DNA of 64,000 bases from Paraspadella gotoi (lineage: Eukaryota; Chaetognatha): contig CM119269.1 in the NCBI GenBank assembly GCA_051294375.1, positions 9,419,191-9,483,190 on the forward strand. The letters are read 5' to 3'. The translations under genes were made by a program, and so were the position numbers. Shown here piece by piece: positions 20,641 to 32,859 of this stretch. Below the pieces are notes generated by a model. That model was given only the letters and a program-made list of their open reading frames with translations, was not told where the DNA came from and ran no database searches. The first letter of the stretch is position 1. Each line of letters begins with the position of its first letter.

Positions 20641-21905
20641 AGCAGAAGAAGATGATCTATTAGTAATTGAAGTCGTAAAAATTGTCGAGCCCCAGTCGAA
20701 AAATCTGATCATCACTCAAACTGATTGTACAAACGTGATAAGTGATCTTGTGTGATAAAATGGCCTCGGATCACTCCATGCCCAATTTCCAGTTCCCATT
20801 TTCATCGTTCATTCCGCTTTTTGACGCTTCATGGTGTTCATGGTGCAAATTTCAACGCTTAAGCCATAAATTTATTCGCATATTCACTGAATTTTTTTTT
20901 TGTAGTTGTTTGAATAAATCGAAGATTATTTTTAAAACTTCGGATAATCGTCACTCGGGGATTATATGCTTTGTTTTGCTTGTCTGGGTTGCTTGGGTCT
21001 CTTGTTTTATAATTGTTACTCTGTGGGCGTCCACAACTCTTTATTTTTATCTGCATATATCTTTACAGTTTATTTTACACTCAACTACTCGACTTTTTTT
21101 TATTTCATTTAATGCGATAATTCGGGTCACGAAAGCTTCATTTAAATCCCCAAGAAACGTCAGGCACGTTTTTTCATGTCGTTAACACGCTCTGTTGACA
21201 CGCTCTCGAAACACTTTGCTACACTCAATCACACGCCACCAGAAACGTTAAATTCTTGAACAATATTTTAAGAAATTTAAAAAAAAAAGGATTTTCATTC
21301 CAAAATACTTATCAGTTGAGAAGAATCACCCTGATATTAATAATCATTTTAAAATGTACTTAGACTCATTTTATTAACGCTTTTTTACATTATTTTTTTC
21401 GGGTGTTACTGGATCAAATTTTTTGTTTAAATACTTACATATTTATTAATGTTCGTTTGGAATCCAGTTATTTTGTTTACGGCATTACATATTTTAGTTT
21501 TTAACCCGTCGGATTTTTGTTTTACAATAAACTATTTTCAATCTAATATAAAAAAATGTTTATTTTCCCTATGTTAGCTCAGTTAAAAATTTATTTCCAA
21601 GTTCTTTATTGTTGTTTTTTTTCACCGAAAAAAGTCCAAATTCGGTAAGTTTGTTAAAATTTGTTTATGATTATTTTTACCATATATTCGATGGGTTATT
21701 CTTCTCAACTGACACTTAATAATTTTAACAAAATAACTTATGATTAATATTTTAACGTCTTTGTTCTACTTTTTTAAATTCACAATAAAGGACAAAAACT
21801 AGCATTACTAGCAATGTTTTTTTCTCTCTTGTGTCAGTTAAGAAAAACGACCCTTAACCAATTAGCAAACCAAAATCTCTAACTTTATTTCTCTCTATTT
21901 TCCAG
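20595..21905. other. 3' UTR of the short calpain form, or alternative intron 17
   Basis: A GAGGAG-rich run (20597-20655) is followed by AT-rich sequence. The stretch ends in a strong pyrimidine tract and acceptor (TTTCTCTCTATTTTCCAG) at 21905. The 147-codon frame at 20742-21185 shows no recognisable domain. Confidence 0.7.
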
Positions 21906-22653
21906 CGAAGCGCGCGATCCCAACAACCCTCGCCCCAAGCCCATTCCGAAGCCCAAGCCCAAGGAGGACAAGAAAAAGGAGGAAGAAAAGCCAAAGCCCA
22001 AGGAGAACAAAGCGAAGGAGAAGGAAAAACCAGAGGAGGACAAGGCCGAGGACAAGAATGAAGAAAAACCTAAAGAAACGAAATCGAAAAAATCAAAGTC
22101 GAGTGAATCTGATCCAGAAAAAACTGATGTCAAAGAAAAACGAAAACTTCCTTCTGAGTCGGAAGCAGATGGTGAAGAAGATACAAAGAGGAAGAAGCAA
22201 CAACTCCTACAATCGGCTCCAGCAATAGGAAAGTCCAAAACTCCAGCAGCGACTAAGCCTAATCAAGACAAGAACAACAACGAAGATCCCGTTCCGGTCA
22301 AGCCCAATCAGGACAAGAACAACAACCAAGGGAAGGAAGAACCGATCAACAAGAGGAAGAACGCCAAGAACAAAGCCGACCCGATGCCCGAGGACAAAGG
22401 AAAGGAGAACAAGGATAACGACGAGGAGAACAAGAAAAATAAGAAGAACAAGAAAGCGGTGAGAATCGAGGAGCCGGAGGCGAAACAGAGTGCGAGACAA
22501 AAGGCGATGAAGAAGGCGGAAGAGGACAAAGAAAAGGACAAAGATAATGACAAGAATGGGAACAAAAAAGGGAAAAAAGGCCCACCACAGGCAGTGATCC
22601 CTTCGACGCCAAATGAACCGATTTGTGTCGATCTGGACGAATTCTTTCGGTGA
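21906..22653 (+). CDS. Alternative 3' exon: lysine/glutamate-rich C-terminal extension of calpain
   Basis: If the donor at 20591 is used, codon 692 changes from ATG to ATC and 248 further residues follow in the same frame, giving a 940-residue form. The exon has no internal stop in 748 bases. It is low-complexity and charged: PKPIPKPKPKEDKKK near the start, two KPNQDKNNN repeats, a KKNKKNKK-like basic run, and a less biased end (PICVDLDEFFR) before TGA. AATAAA lies at 22802-22807, about 150 bases after the stop. It has no recognised domain; a disordered, highly charged tail is all that can be said. A damaged copy lies at 31588-32351. Confidence 0.75.
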
Positions 22654-23045
22654 AGAGGACTTGGGAAGGGGGTTGGTCAGATTAGATGGGCGTGGTCTGG
22701 GGGCTTGAAGTGGCTTTGCGGGGAAGGGGGCGTTATCAGGCGTTGCCGAGGGGACGAAAAAAATTTAGGCGCGGGACCGGGAAGTAGGTTATGGTTTGTT
22801 CAATAAAAAAATAATGGTTAAAGTGATTAGTTTTTATAAAGTTTTGTTCGTGGTCCTTGGTAAGGTATAAGGGTTTGGAGAAAACTAATGAAATAGCTTC
22901 ACTTTGAAAAATATAAATACTATAATGATATGATATTCGGTATATAAATATTAAGACGGAAATTTTAAATATAAAAATATACATCTGGTTCCGCCAATAA
23001 TTTCTAAGAGAGGAGGGTGAGAGGGAGAGATGGGAGATGAAAGAT

Positions 23046-23118
<73 letters not shown>

Positions 23119-25530
23119 GGAAGGAGAGAGGGGGGGGAGAGGATGTCTTGGAATCGGGAAATGGAATGGAATTGAAGGCTCGTCGGTTATAAATTTAGAT
23201 ATCGAATTCATGTCATGAAAAAAGATTAACGAGATGAAAAGTGATGAACGACATTCGATCTGCACCACACGTAGTTGACTAGTTATTTTACTTTCAGGGA
23301 ATTAAAATCTCTCTCATATATATATTTCTTAACTGTGAATCCGTGAAACGACGAGCGTGACTCTGTGAACCTTTCACTCATGAAATCTTTCGCTGCGTCT
23401 TCTGTCTCACGGTACAAATTCGCGCTTTTGTGAGGAAACCGCATTTTCTGTGTTAATTTTAAAACTGCCTCGACTGTAATAATAAAAAAAAATGCATTCA
23501 CCGATCACTGTGTGTTAATTTGACAAAAAAAAATATTAATGTGTTGTTTTTTGTACAACGATCCATCTGACATCGTCATTCGCTTTTGGGAGGGTGTAAG
23601 TACAGATTACCTGCTTTCAATAATTATATTAATCAGATCTCAACTCAATATAATAAAATTTTTAATTAAATTTTCATTTTTCATTTGAGGTGATCGTTGT
23701 AAAACCAGTGAAATACTTAATGATTTTGTATTAAAGACCACTGACTTTCATTATTCATTAAAAACTTTTAAAATGGATTTAGAAAACATTAGTTTATAGG
23801 TTCGTTACATTGGGGGATTATTAACGTTTTAACTATTTTTTATCAATAAAGTAATCGTTTAAAAAAAATGATTTCGTTGTGAGATGAATTAGTTTTCAAT
23901 GTGATTATCGTCCACCAAGGAGACTTATTGCTCAATTTCGTTGTAATAATATAATTTCTTCATCTTTATAATTTGTTATACGTCATTTTATCAACAAAGA
24001 AAAATAGGCGGGGTTCATTAGGGAGAAATAGGAGTTAAGAACGCTCATCCATTTTTCGCGATGTTATTCTGTCACTAATTTATAGCGAGCAAGATTCGCA
24101 GAAGAAATATAAAATTGTAGAACTTTAGTTTAAATGGTATTATATTTTACACGATCATGCAAACTATTTGTTTACATCCATTGATTGACTCGCAGAGTAG
24201 AACGCCGACAACAATGACGACAAAAACTATATCAACTTGTTAAAATGTTGCTGAAGGGGAATTACCTTGGCGACGACGACGACGACGTCAGCGACGACGA
24301 CGACGACGAAAACGACCCCTATCCACTTAATCACCGCACAATTTATCTTCTTTTGACGTAAGACTCGAAAACCAGAGACCGGCGTCTGGCGTCTGACGTT
24401 CGGCGACTGGCAAAGTGCAACCTACGATCCCCATATGGAAACCGGCAAAAAAGCGTGTAAAGTTCTTATTGCCAGGTACTCTGGGAGTGAATAAACGAGA
24501 CTGTGAGAGAGTCTTGATAGAAAGCTCGCAGGGATCTGCTTGTAAGAGTGAAAAGAAAATCCTGTCCAAAGTCAGGGACAAGAGAGCTAATTAAATGAAT
24601 AATTAAATAGATTTTATTAAACGAATAGATAATTTTTTATAATTGTTGTACTAATTTCATAAATCTATTCTTATTTTAAATATATAAGATTTCTAATAGT
24701 ATATCAAATATAAAAAAAAGAAAGAAAGAAAGACGGCAAGAGAAAAAACTGAGACAGTAAGAGAGGGAAAGGAAGAGAGATTCAAAAAGCCTGTTTTCTT
24801 TTCTTTGAAATTGCCCTATTCACTTTTTTCTCATCCCAGAGGGAAGAATTTTTTCTTCCCCATGGTGTTACCCTTGGGGTAAGTTTTATTATACCCAAGG
24901 GGCGCCACTCTAAAGGTCAAAAATTTATTTACCTCTGGGTAGCCCCTAGGTAATGATTCAAAAAGGCAACCCCTTCAATCGCCCCTAGGGGAAGCCTTTT
25001 TGAGCGACGGTATATCCCACCGGCCAATGAAAAATAGCAAATAACAACCGGCGTTTTGATCTTTCGATTTTAAGTGACTTTTTTCTTCTTCATTGACTAC
25101 ATATTTTTTTCTTTATTTACTTCATACTTTTTTTAAAATGTTTGAGTTTTTAAAATTATTTAAAAATATTTTTGAAACCACAACAGGTATTGTGAGAAAC
25201 AGAACGGAGAAGGAAAAAAATTTCATTTGGGTGTCAACAACGACAATATTTTATTTCACATTGATACATGTTTCAAATAAGTTATTAGCCTTCATGACCG
25301 CAAACTTTACTATTTCAAACGCAACAAATCGAATGACTAACAAAAGAACGAAACAGTATTTTACATATATATAATTTGAAAGTATCTAAGCCAAAAAAAT
25401 TAACATACGTATCTTTAAATAAATATATAATGACAAAAAATGTAAAACAGCTTAGGGCGAGAAACTTAACATTTTGATAGTCGAGTTGTTTAAATTTCTT
25501 AATTAAATTTTTAACAAGTTTGAGCAAACA
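22654..25530. other. Intergenic part of copy A
   Basis: (GA)n at 23047-23118, a GAC-rich patch at 24270-24312, and a palindrome-rich stretch at 24840-25015 (TACCCTTGGGGTAA, ACCCAAGGGG, CCCCTAGGGG motifs) were noted. No gene was recognised. The whole stretch recurs with many small indels at about 32352-35515. Confidence 0.6.
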
Positions 25531-26245
25531 ATGTCGGATCTGACCACGATTATTATCGGTAATTAATTAATTAATTAATAATTAAATAATTAATTAATTA
25601 AGTAGGCAATTAAATAATTAATTTGATCCCAAATGTTTGTTTTTAGGTCATTTCGTCACTAACCACGACAAAAGCAATAACGACGTTGAGAATAATGCCG
25701 ATAATGATTGACTTAATTGATTGACTGATTATTTAATTATTGATTAATTAATTGACTAATTGATTATTTAACGGATTAATTATTTGCATTAATTTTACAT
25801 TCTTTGCATTACATTTAATATAAAAGAAAAAAGCATAATCAATTGTTAAAAAAGTTTTTTGTTTTTTCCTTTTAAACTAATTTTGACTCGGACGATTCCA
25901 TCGAAACTTGATTTCCAGCTTAATCACACACTTTCCTACCCACATAAAACAATTTCAGGTAAATCGCCTCATCCACTCATGAGCAAATGGTGTTCAAATA
26001 GTTAAATATATTTTATTGTTTTTTCCATTTAAACTCATTTCTCATTTCCACTCGGGACGATTCAATCACGAATAATTAGTGTTTTTTGCTAAGGTGGGAC
26101 GGACGGACGGACGGATGGACAGACAGACGGACGGACGGACATCGTTTTTTTTACATAATTTATCATAATTCGAGGTTCTGACATGATATAAGTGAATGCC
26201 CGACAAGGTTGAGGAGGTGGACCGACGGACCGACAAAGTGAATTA

Positions 26246-26852
26246 CTATCTAGGAAAAAAGTTAGAAACATTTTTATTTAAAAGTTCATTTATTCAATAA
26301 AAAATATACAAAACATGGGTAAAACATTCTCAATATTTGGTATGCCCTCCCTCAGCATCGACTCGGCCATCGTCGTCTGGGCGCGCTCTGTAAAGCTGAC
26401 ACACCAAATGTTTTGATTTGTTTTATCGCCGTAAAAAATTTGCAATGGTGGAACGAGGGATTCCAAGTCTATTGCTGATGAATTGTTGCGTCTTTCCCTC
26501 TTTTCTCAGAGCTACAATTGCACCTTTATGAACCAAAGAGAGGGGCTGTCTATTCGGCATAACCAAATTTAAAAAATGAAAAAAATAACTAACTCAATTT
26601 GAAATAGAACAAATAACTCAATACCAAGAATTGTGGAAAACTAAAGGCGATTTTTTCCGCCATTTTTCACTTGAGGTAGCAATCTTTTTTTGCCTCTAAC
26701 TTCTATACGGTTGGATCTTACGAAAAATGGAAGGAAGCAACTGAAAGGAAATTTAATGTAGAATCTGAAACATCCTGATTTTTTAAAAATCGAGCAAGTT
26801 TTCGAGTAGATATCCTCAATTAAAAATGTTTTCTAACTTTTTTCCTAGATAG
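26246..26852 (-). mobile_element. Internally deleted Tc1/mariner-type transposon, nested
   Basis: It is flanked by TA on both sides and bounded by inverted repeats of about 30 bp (CTATCTAGGAAAAAAGTTAG, with its complement at the right end). On the minus strand a frame from 26560 gives KGAIVALRKEGKTQQFISNR, then LGIPRSTIANFL, a Tc1-type helix-turn-helix. It stops, and near 26330 the typical transposase C-terminus GGHTKY plus stop appears. The catalytic DDE core is missing, so the element is non-autonomous. Copy B holds the same element with a further insertion. Confidence 0.85.
26330..26560 (-). pseudogene. Tc1-type transposase remnant (N- and C-terminal ends only)
   Basis: The frame starts MPNRQPLSLVHKGAIVALRK, runs through the DNA-binding helix-turn-helix, then meets a stop. 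About 40 codons later the C-terminal signature (SALxxxxPRRxQAVxDAxGGHTKY in the combined reading of copies A and B) ends the region. Tc1 transposases are normally about 340 residues; this remnant covers fewer than 80. Confidence 0.75.
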
Positions 26853-26924
26853 TATAGAGTCGAGATCTGCTGATAAGCAGATCCGACTAAAAATAATAAA
26901 GAGATCCAAGGTTTTCCGTCCGTC

Positions 26925-27085
26925 CCTCCATCCGCCCGTCCCTCCGTCCGTCCGTACGTCCGTCAGTCAGTCAGTCCGTCCGTCCGTCCGTCCGTCCGTC
27001 CATCAGTCCGTCCGTTCGTTCGTTCTTCCGTCCGTCCGTCCGTCCGTCCGTCCGTCCGTCCATCCGTCCGTCCGTCCGTCCGTCT
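26925..27085. repeat. (CCGT)n tetranucleotide array
   Basis: CCGTCCGTCCGTCC units with interruptions run for about 160 bases after the GATCCGACT hairpin. The copy B version is at 38577-38762 and the inverted copy C version at 48582-48740. Confidence 0.9.
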
Positions 27086-27250
27086 CAAAGGCGTTAAAAG
27101 GAGAAGAGAGGAAAGTAGTCGATATATTCGAAGATTTATGATCTTTTTTCGTTCATCAGGAAAAATTCAGCGAAGGTTAAGAGTTCGATACATGACGTCA
27201 TCAATCATTTAAGCGAAGAAAAATCTTTGGCATTTCAGAGAGAAAAATTG

Positions 27251-27251
<1 letters not shown>

Positions 27252-27342
<91 letters not shown>
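27252..27342. repeat. (GA)n microsatellite
   Basis: A pure GA tract of about 85 bases ends in GGGGGG. It is much shorter and interrupted in copies B and C. Confidence 0.95.
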
Positions 27343-27344
<2 letters not shown>

Positions 27345-28497
27345 TAAGTGCAGCATAGACAGGAAGATAGAGAAGAAAAAAATATTTAGAGAGGTGAAGG
27401 GGACGGAGGGAAAGAAGAGAGGAGGAATTAGGGAAGTTAAGGGAATGATAGACAAACAAAATGTTTGATGATCAAGAAAAAAAATTAATGAATGTTACCG
27501 ATACCCAAAAAGTCTGATAGTCTGATAATCTCCACGAGTACTCGCGGCGCAACTAAGAAATTAGGTTCATTGAAAGATGGAAGAGCAATTTCGAGATTTT
27601 GCGCTTCGATTTTTTTTTTTTTTTACTTTACCGCATTACAAGATGATTACGTGACGAAACAAGTATGAATAATATGGATAGCAAATGTTGCAATTGTTGC
27701 AATGCGAATATCTAGTAAGGTTCAGTATTAATGAGATAATTTCATTGTCTCGTTTGTCATGTGATCGTATTTTTGATTGATTATGTAACTGCACAAATAT
27801 GAAACATATGGCCAAGGAAGTAAAACAGGAGTTGTCCGCCATGCATAAATCAAAATAATTCAACATAGTGACATTTATGTGCGATTAAACATAAGACTGA
27901 AAGACAGACGTGAGAGATGGACGGACCGACCGACGACCGACGTGAGAGATGGACGGACGACCGACGATCGCTTTTTAGAGTTGGTTCGCGAGTGCTCGCG
28001 CGGAACTAAAAAAAAAAGAAAAGAAGTCGAGTTGCGTTATTTAATCGCGAAGTCTGCGTGGGTGGCGCTGATTGACCGGAAATTGGGCGTGGCCGCAACG
28101 GGGATTCAATTTTTGATTTCGTCGTCGTCGTGCGTCATCGTCGTCGTCCTCGTCGTCGTCGTCGTCGCCGCGGTCCTCTTGATGACATCAACGGTTCATT
28201 TCTTTCATTCATCCCTTCCTTGAGGTTATCACGTGTCACATTGCAAATTTGCAGCGTGTCACGCTACGTTTGATGTTGTCACGTAGCATTTTGTCACGTG
28301 CCAATCTGCCAATGTGACATGCGACGCAGAATTATTCTTCCGTAGAGTGAATTTCTCAGCTCTCTCCTGGCTACGCTACGCTGTGTCCCGCTTCTCCGGG
28401 TTCGCTACGCTTTGTGCTACGGTTGTGCTAGCGCCGCCTCATCGTCGATCTCGTCTCTCCGAAACTCCGCGTCTCAACGGCGTTGACTCGGTCGCGT

Positions 28498-28531
<34 letters not shown>

Positions 28532-28555
28532 TCGTCATCGTCTCTCTCTCTATCC

Positions 28556-31303
28556 GTCTCCACGAAACCGGAAGACGCGTGAAATCTCGACGGAAACAAA
28601 TTGATGGCGATTGATGACGGAGGAGAGAAGGGAGGAGGAGAGAGGAGGATGATTCCGATTCCGAAAACAATTTCGAACATCGACGACAATTTCAGTCTCT
28701 TTATCGGCGTCGTCATGGAAACACGGGCGTTGTCGACGCCGCCGCCGGCCCAGTGTCAGCGCCTCCTCGTAGTCAGGCGGCGCGGCGTCTCTCGCCCGGC
28801 GTCGTTTTTTAGTCGTAAAGTGGGCCGCGCGGAGGCAGAGAGAGCGCCACCTGTAGATCGAAGGGAGGAAGGGAGAATACATTAAAGGAGAGATGTTGGA
28901 TGGCATGGATGACATGGTTTGGCGTTAGGTGGCAACGGGTGGCATGGGAAAGCATGCGATGAATTGAATAGGTAGAATGCATGGATTGGAAATCAATATG
29001 TCAATCATTTTGGACATTGTCATGCTTTGCATTGGATGGCATTGATGGCTTAGAATGGACGTGACGGGTAAGCTCTTGAGGCCATGGAAATTGACAGAGA
29101 CACTATATCAGTTTTTATCAGATTAAAAGATCGTAAATCTGACCATTCCTTTCATCAGTTCAGTCTTTTAACATAAAAAAAGTGGTCTTAATTAAATTCC
29201 GCTGTTAACATTTTTTTCTTCAAACCTTTAAAAAATTTTTTTCGAATTCTCCCGAGCTACGCAATTTGGTCGTCGTCGTCCTGCATCGTTCGTCGTCGTC
29301 ATCGTCATCGGTCGTCGTCGTCATCGTCTTACCTCCTCCTGCGTCATCTCATTGCGTCGTCCGGTATCGTTGTCGTCGTCAGTCATCGCCTTTCTCACTC
29401 CTCGTCTCGTGCGTCATGCTCGTTCGTCATGCGTGCGTCTTTCATGCGAACCTTCGAACGCTGGAGTTAGAGGCGGCGCGGCGGTCGGCTCGAAGTAAGG
29501 AGTATGTCGACGGTTCGAAGCCGCAGACTGCGGAGGGAGAAGCAGCAGCAGTAGCAGATGCTGCAGCAGGAGCAGCAAATGGGCGGCGACGCGTCGTGAC
29601 GCCGCTTGAACTTCGTCTTCGTCTGAAAAGATTAAATTTAAACGTTTACTTCAAGAAAATTTATATTCAAGTTTTTTTTTTCGAAGGTTTGGTTTTCGAG
29701 TCTTCATCAACGCTTAGTCAATAGTTTTATATTATATTACTTTCTAGAACGAAAACCACTTTAGAAACCAAAGAGACAACCGAATGAAAATTACGAANNN
29801 NNNNNNNNNNNNNNNNNNNNNNNNNNNNNNNNNNNNNNNNNNNNNNNNNNNNNNNNNNNNNNNNNNNNNNNNNNNNNNNNNNNNNNNNNNNNNNNNNNNN
29901 NNNNNNNNNNNNNNNNNNNNNNNNNNNNNNNNNNNNNNNNNNNNNNNNNNNNNNNNNNNNNNNNNNNNNNNNNNNNNNNNNNNNNNNNNNNNNNNNNNNN
30001 NNNNNNNNNNNNNNNNNNNNNNNNNNNNNNNNNNNNNNNNNNNCGAGCACGACAGCCACCAATTGAACAACCGTAACAACTCACTCAACCCAAACCGAAC
30101 CTAAACAATCACAACGAATAAATCCTCAATAACCNNNNNNNNNNNNNNNNNNNNNNNNNNNNNNNNNNNNNNNNNNNNNNNNNNNNNNNNNNNNNNNNNN
30201 NNNNNNNNNNNNNNNNNNNNNNNNNNNNNNNNNNNNNNNNNNNNNNNNNNNNNNNNNNNNNNNNNNNNNNNNNNNNNNNNNNNNNNNNNNNNNNNNNNNN
30301 NNNNNNNNNNNNNNNNNNNNNNNNNNNNNCCTCCTTCCTCGCTCCTCCGAAGGCGAAATATCTTCCTCCATCCCGGTTTGTCTCTCAAGTAAAGAAGAAG
30401 AACGACGAGGAAGAGGAAGAAGACGAGAGCGACGAGGGACCAAAGGACGACGAGGAGGAGAGTCGGGATCGAAGTCTCGATTCCGGCCCCGGATGGAACC
30501 GGACTATGGCATCGGAGGGAGAAGCAGAGGGAGACTGGATTTGGGGATCGGGTTATCGTAATATCCATTTTAATTGAAATGTTATGGCAACGGGAGGATA
30601 GCCTGTGATACCCGGGGCGCGGGGTATCTCACCAACTGGCGTAGGGGCTGCGGACCCTCAGTGACCGCCTCCTGTCACTGGCATGTTTATACCGGCACCG
30701 TCACATTTAAGCCAGAACCGGGATACCCAGGGATTGAACCCGGGACGCACGGATGGAATGAGATGATTTAGCCTGCTCAGCCATTGAGACGAGGCTGAGG
30801 ACGGACAGCAGTGAGGCAGCTTTAAGTCTTGCTGCCACATATATATTATATGTTATTACATGTTATATTTTTATCAAAGGTTTAATTATAATTATTTTAA
30901 GATATTAATAAATTATAAAAAAGATAATGTAATGCCCCCAGGTGGTCTTGGAGCTTGGTGATCTTATGGTTATAAAAAATAATCCCCGCGGGGCGCCACT
31001 TGTTCACTTTTGGGGGTGGGTAGTTTTGAAAAATGATTTATGTTTTTGAACTTGAAAACTAATCTAAAACCCTAACCTAACCGTTACTAATCAACTAAAT
31101 CTTCATTTCAATCCCAATAAATCCTCACCTCGTCAACTAAATCTTCATTTAAATCCTAATAAATCCTCACCTCGTCTTCCGCCGAATTCGTGTCGACCTC
31201 TAAAGAATCCCCGAGGACAATCGTCGCCTCTGGGGATGCAGCAGGCCGTCGACGACGACGACGACGACAATTTCCGACAGTCGGACGCCCATTGACAGGC
31301 ATT
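28556..31303 (-). CDS. Predicted Cys-rich single-pass membrane protein with PPxY tail (partial, copy A)
   Basis: Exon 31171-31303 (acceptor CCGCCAG, donor GTGAGG, phase 1) encodes NACQWASDCRKL, a Ser run, then TACCIPRGDDCPRGFF. It joins in phase to 30334-30534, which adds two more cysteines and a clear membrane helix (LLLVVLWSLVALVFFLFLVV), then LRDKPGWRKIFRLRR, a basic stop-transfer. After an N gap, exon 29461-29622 begins DEDEVQAAS. In copies B and C it ends PPPYSQ before GTGAGG; copy A has lost that donor. A last exon, 28556-28850, carries APPDYEEALTL and, in the consensus of the three copies, FHDDADKETEIVVDV. The layout (about six extracellular cysteines, one helix, PPxY motifs) resembles the Shisa/WBP1/VOPP1-type adaptors that bind WW domains of Nedd4-class ligases. 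No signal peptide exon was identified. Indel noise makes exact joins uncertain. Confidence 0.5.
29798..30043. other. Assembly gap, 246 N
   Basis: The matching part of copy B (about 41560-41720) contains GAC repeats, ATTAATCTCTGC and a CT tract, which is probably what is missing here. Confidence 0.95.
30135..30329. other. Assembly gap, 195 N
   Basis: It lies just downstream (minus sense) of the membrane-helix exon. Copies B and C bridge it and place a donor (AGG then GTGAGAGG) in this interval. Confidence 0.95.
30585..30836 (-). repeat. tRNA-derived SINE-like element, family S2 (copy A allele)
   Basis: On the minus strand an A-box-like TGGCTGAGCAGG is followed by a B-box-like GGGTTCAATCC, then GGTGCCGGTATAAACATG and TCACTGAGGGTCCGCAGCCC. 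It stands between two exons of the predicted membrane-protein gene. Related copies are at 42105-42366, 44850-45068 and 58849-59075. Confidence 0.65.
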
Positions 31304-31587
31304 CTGGCGGAGTAAATGAGATTAAGACAAATGAAAGAGAGAAAATGAAAACGAATGAAAAATGGAAAAAGGTGAGCCTTGTAGCAATTGTAACAGAAGT
31401 ACTCAATGGCAAGGGACCTGGCTGCAATAGCGTCGTTAGTTCAGTTGCGTCTCGCATTACGAAAGTCAGGCGTTCGTAAATAAGATTGAAAAAGTGAATC
31501 TCAATTAAAATGAAAAAAACAAAAGACGAGAGATCAATTCAGCAACCAAAATCTCTACTTTATTTCTCTCTATTTTCGCGCGCGCAG

Positions 31588-32351
31588 CGGATCCCACAAT
31601 CGCCGCCAACGCCATTCCGAAGCCAGCCAAGGAGGACACGAGAAAAAGCGAGGAGAAAGCCACAGCAAGGAGACAAAGCGAGGAGCTAAGGAAAACAGAG
31701 ACGGGGCAGGAGAATGAAGAAAAACTACAACGAACACGAAATCCGAAAATCCAACGTGAGTGAATCTGATCCAGAACACTCGATCGTCACAACGACAAAC
31801 CGAAAACTCTCTTCTGAGTCGGAACGCACGACTCGGTCGGAGAGAACAACGAGGCAACGACGCAACCACTCCTACACATCGGCTCCAGCAATAGGAAAGG
31901 TCCACACTCCAGCACGCGATACGCCTAATCAAGACGAGAAAACAACGCACCGATCCGTTCCGCGCGCTCAAGCCCAATCAGCGAAAGAAACACCAGGGAA
32001 GGAAAGAGCATCAACCAAAGAGGAACGAACGCCAAAGACAAAGCCGCACCCGATGCCGACGGACACATAGGAACGCGAGAACAGCGATTAACCGACGAGA
32101 GAGAACACGAAACAAATAAGAAGAACAAGAAAGCGGTGACGAATCGACGGAGCCGGAGGCGAAACAGGAGCTGCGAGACAAAGGCGATGAAGACAGCCGC
32201 GAAGAGGACACAAGAAAAGGAGCCAAAGATAATGACAAGAATGGGAACAAAAAAAGGGAAAATAAGGGCCACCACCAGGCAGTGATCTGTCCTTCGACGC
32301 CAACAACTGAACGCATCTTGTCGCTCGATCTGGACGAATTCTTTCGCGTGA
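31588..32351 (+). pseudogene. Damaged copy of the calpain tail exon
   Basis: It is 764 bases against 748 in the intact exon. The acceptor is altered (TTTTCCAG has become TTTTCGCGCGCGCAG), and repeated small indels shift the frame from the first few codons. No upstream calpain exons accompany it. It is either a duplicate that decayed or a sequencing artefact. Confidence 0.85.
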
Positions 32352-32790
32352 AGAGGACTTGGAAAGGGGGTTGGTCATTAATGGGGCGCTTGGTCTGCGC
32401 GGCGCTTGACATGTTGGCTTCTTCTCGCGGAGGGAAGGGGGGCGTTATCAGGCGTTGCAGAGGGGACGAAAAACACTTTAGGCGCGGGAGCGCGGGAGTA
32501 GGTTTATGGGTTGTTTCAATAAAAAAAATAATGGTTAAGTGAATTTAGTTTTTAATAAAGTGTATGCTTCGTGGTCCTTGGTAGAGGGTATAGAGGTGTT
32601 TGGAGAAAACTAAAGTGAAATAGCTAATCACTTTGGAAAAATATAAATACTATAGATCCGATATGATATTCGGTATATTTAATACTAAGCGGAAATTTTA
32701 AATATAGTAAAATATAGCATCTGGTTATCGCCCATAATATACTATAAGAGAGGAGGGTGGAGTAGGGAGAGATGGGAGAATGACAGATGA

Positions 32791-32859
<69 letters not shown>

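Larger units (their letters stand above)
25532..26888. mobile_element. MITE-like element with AGTCGGATCTGC termini (copy A), interrupted by a Tc1-type insertion
   Basis: It begins TGTCGGATCTG and ends CTGCTGATAAGCAGATCCGACT, so the ends are inverted repeats and the right end is also a local hairpin. Internal landmarks are TTTCCAGCTTAATCACACAC, a GGAC tetranucleotide array (26098-26139) and ATAATTTATCATAATTCGAG. The uninterrupted relative is at 60427-61093. A 607-bp TA-flanked element sits inside at 26246-26852. Confidence 0.75.
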
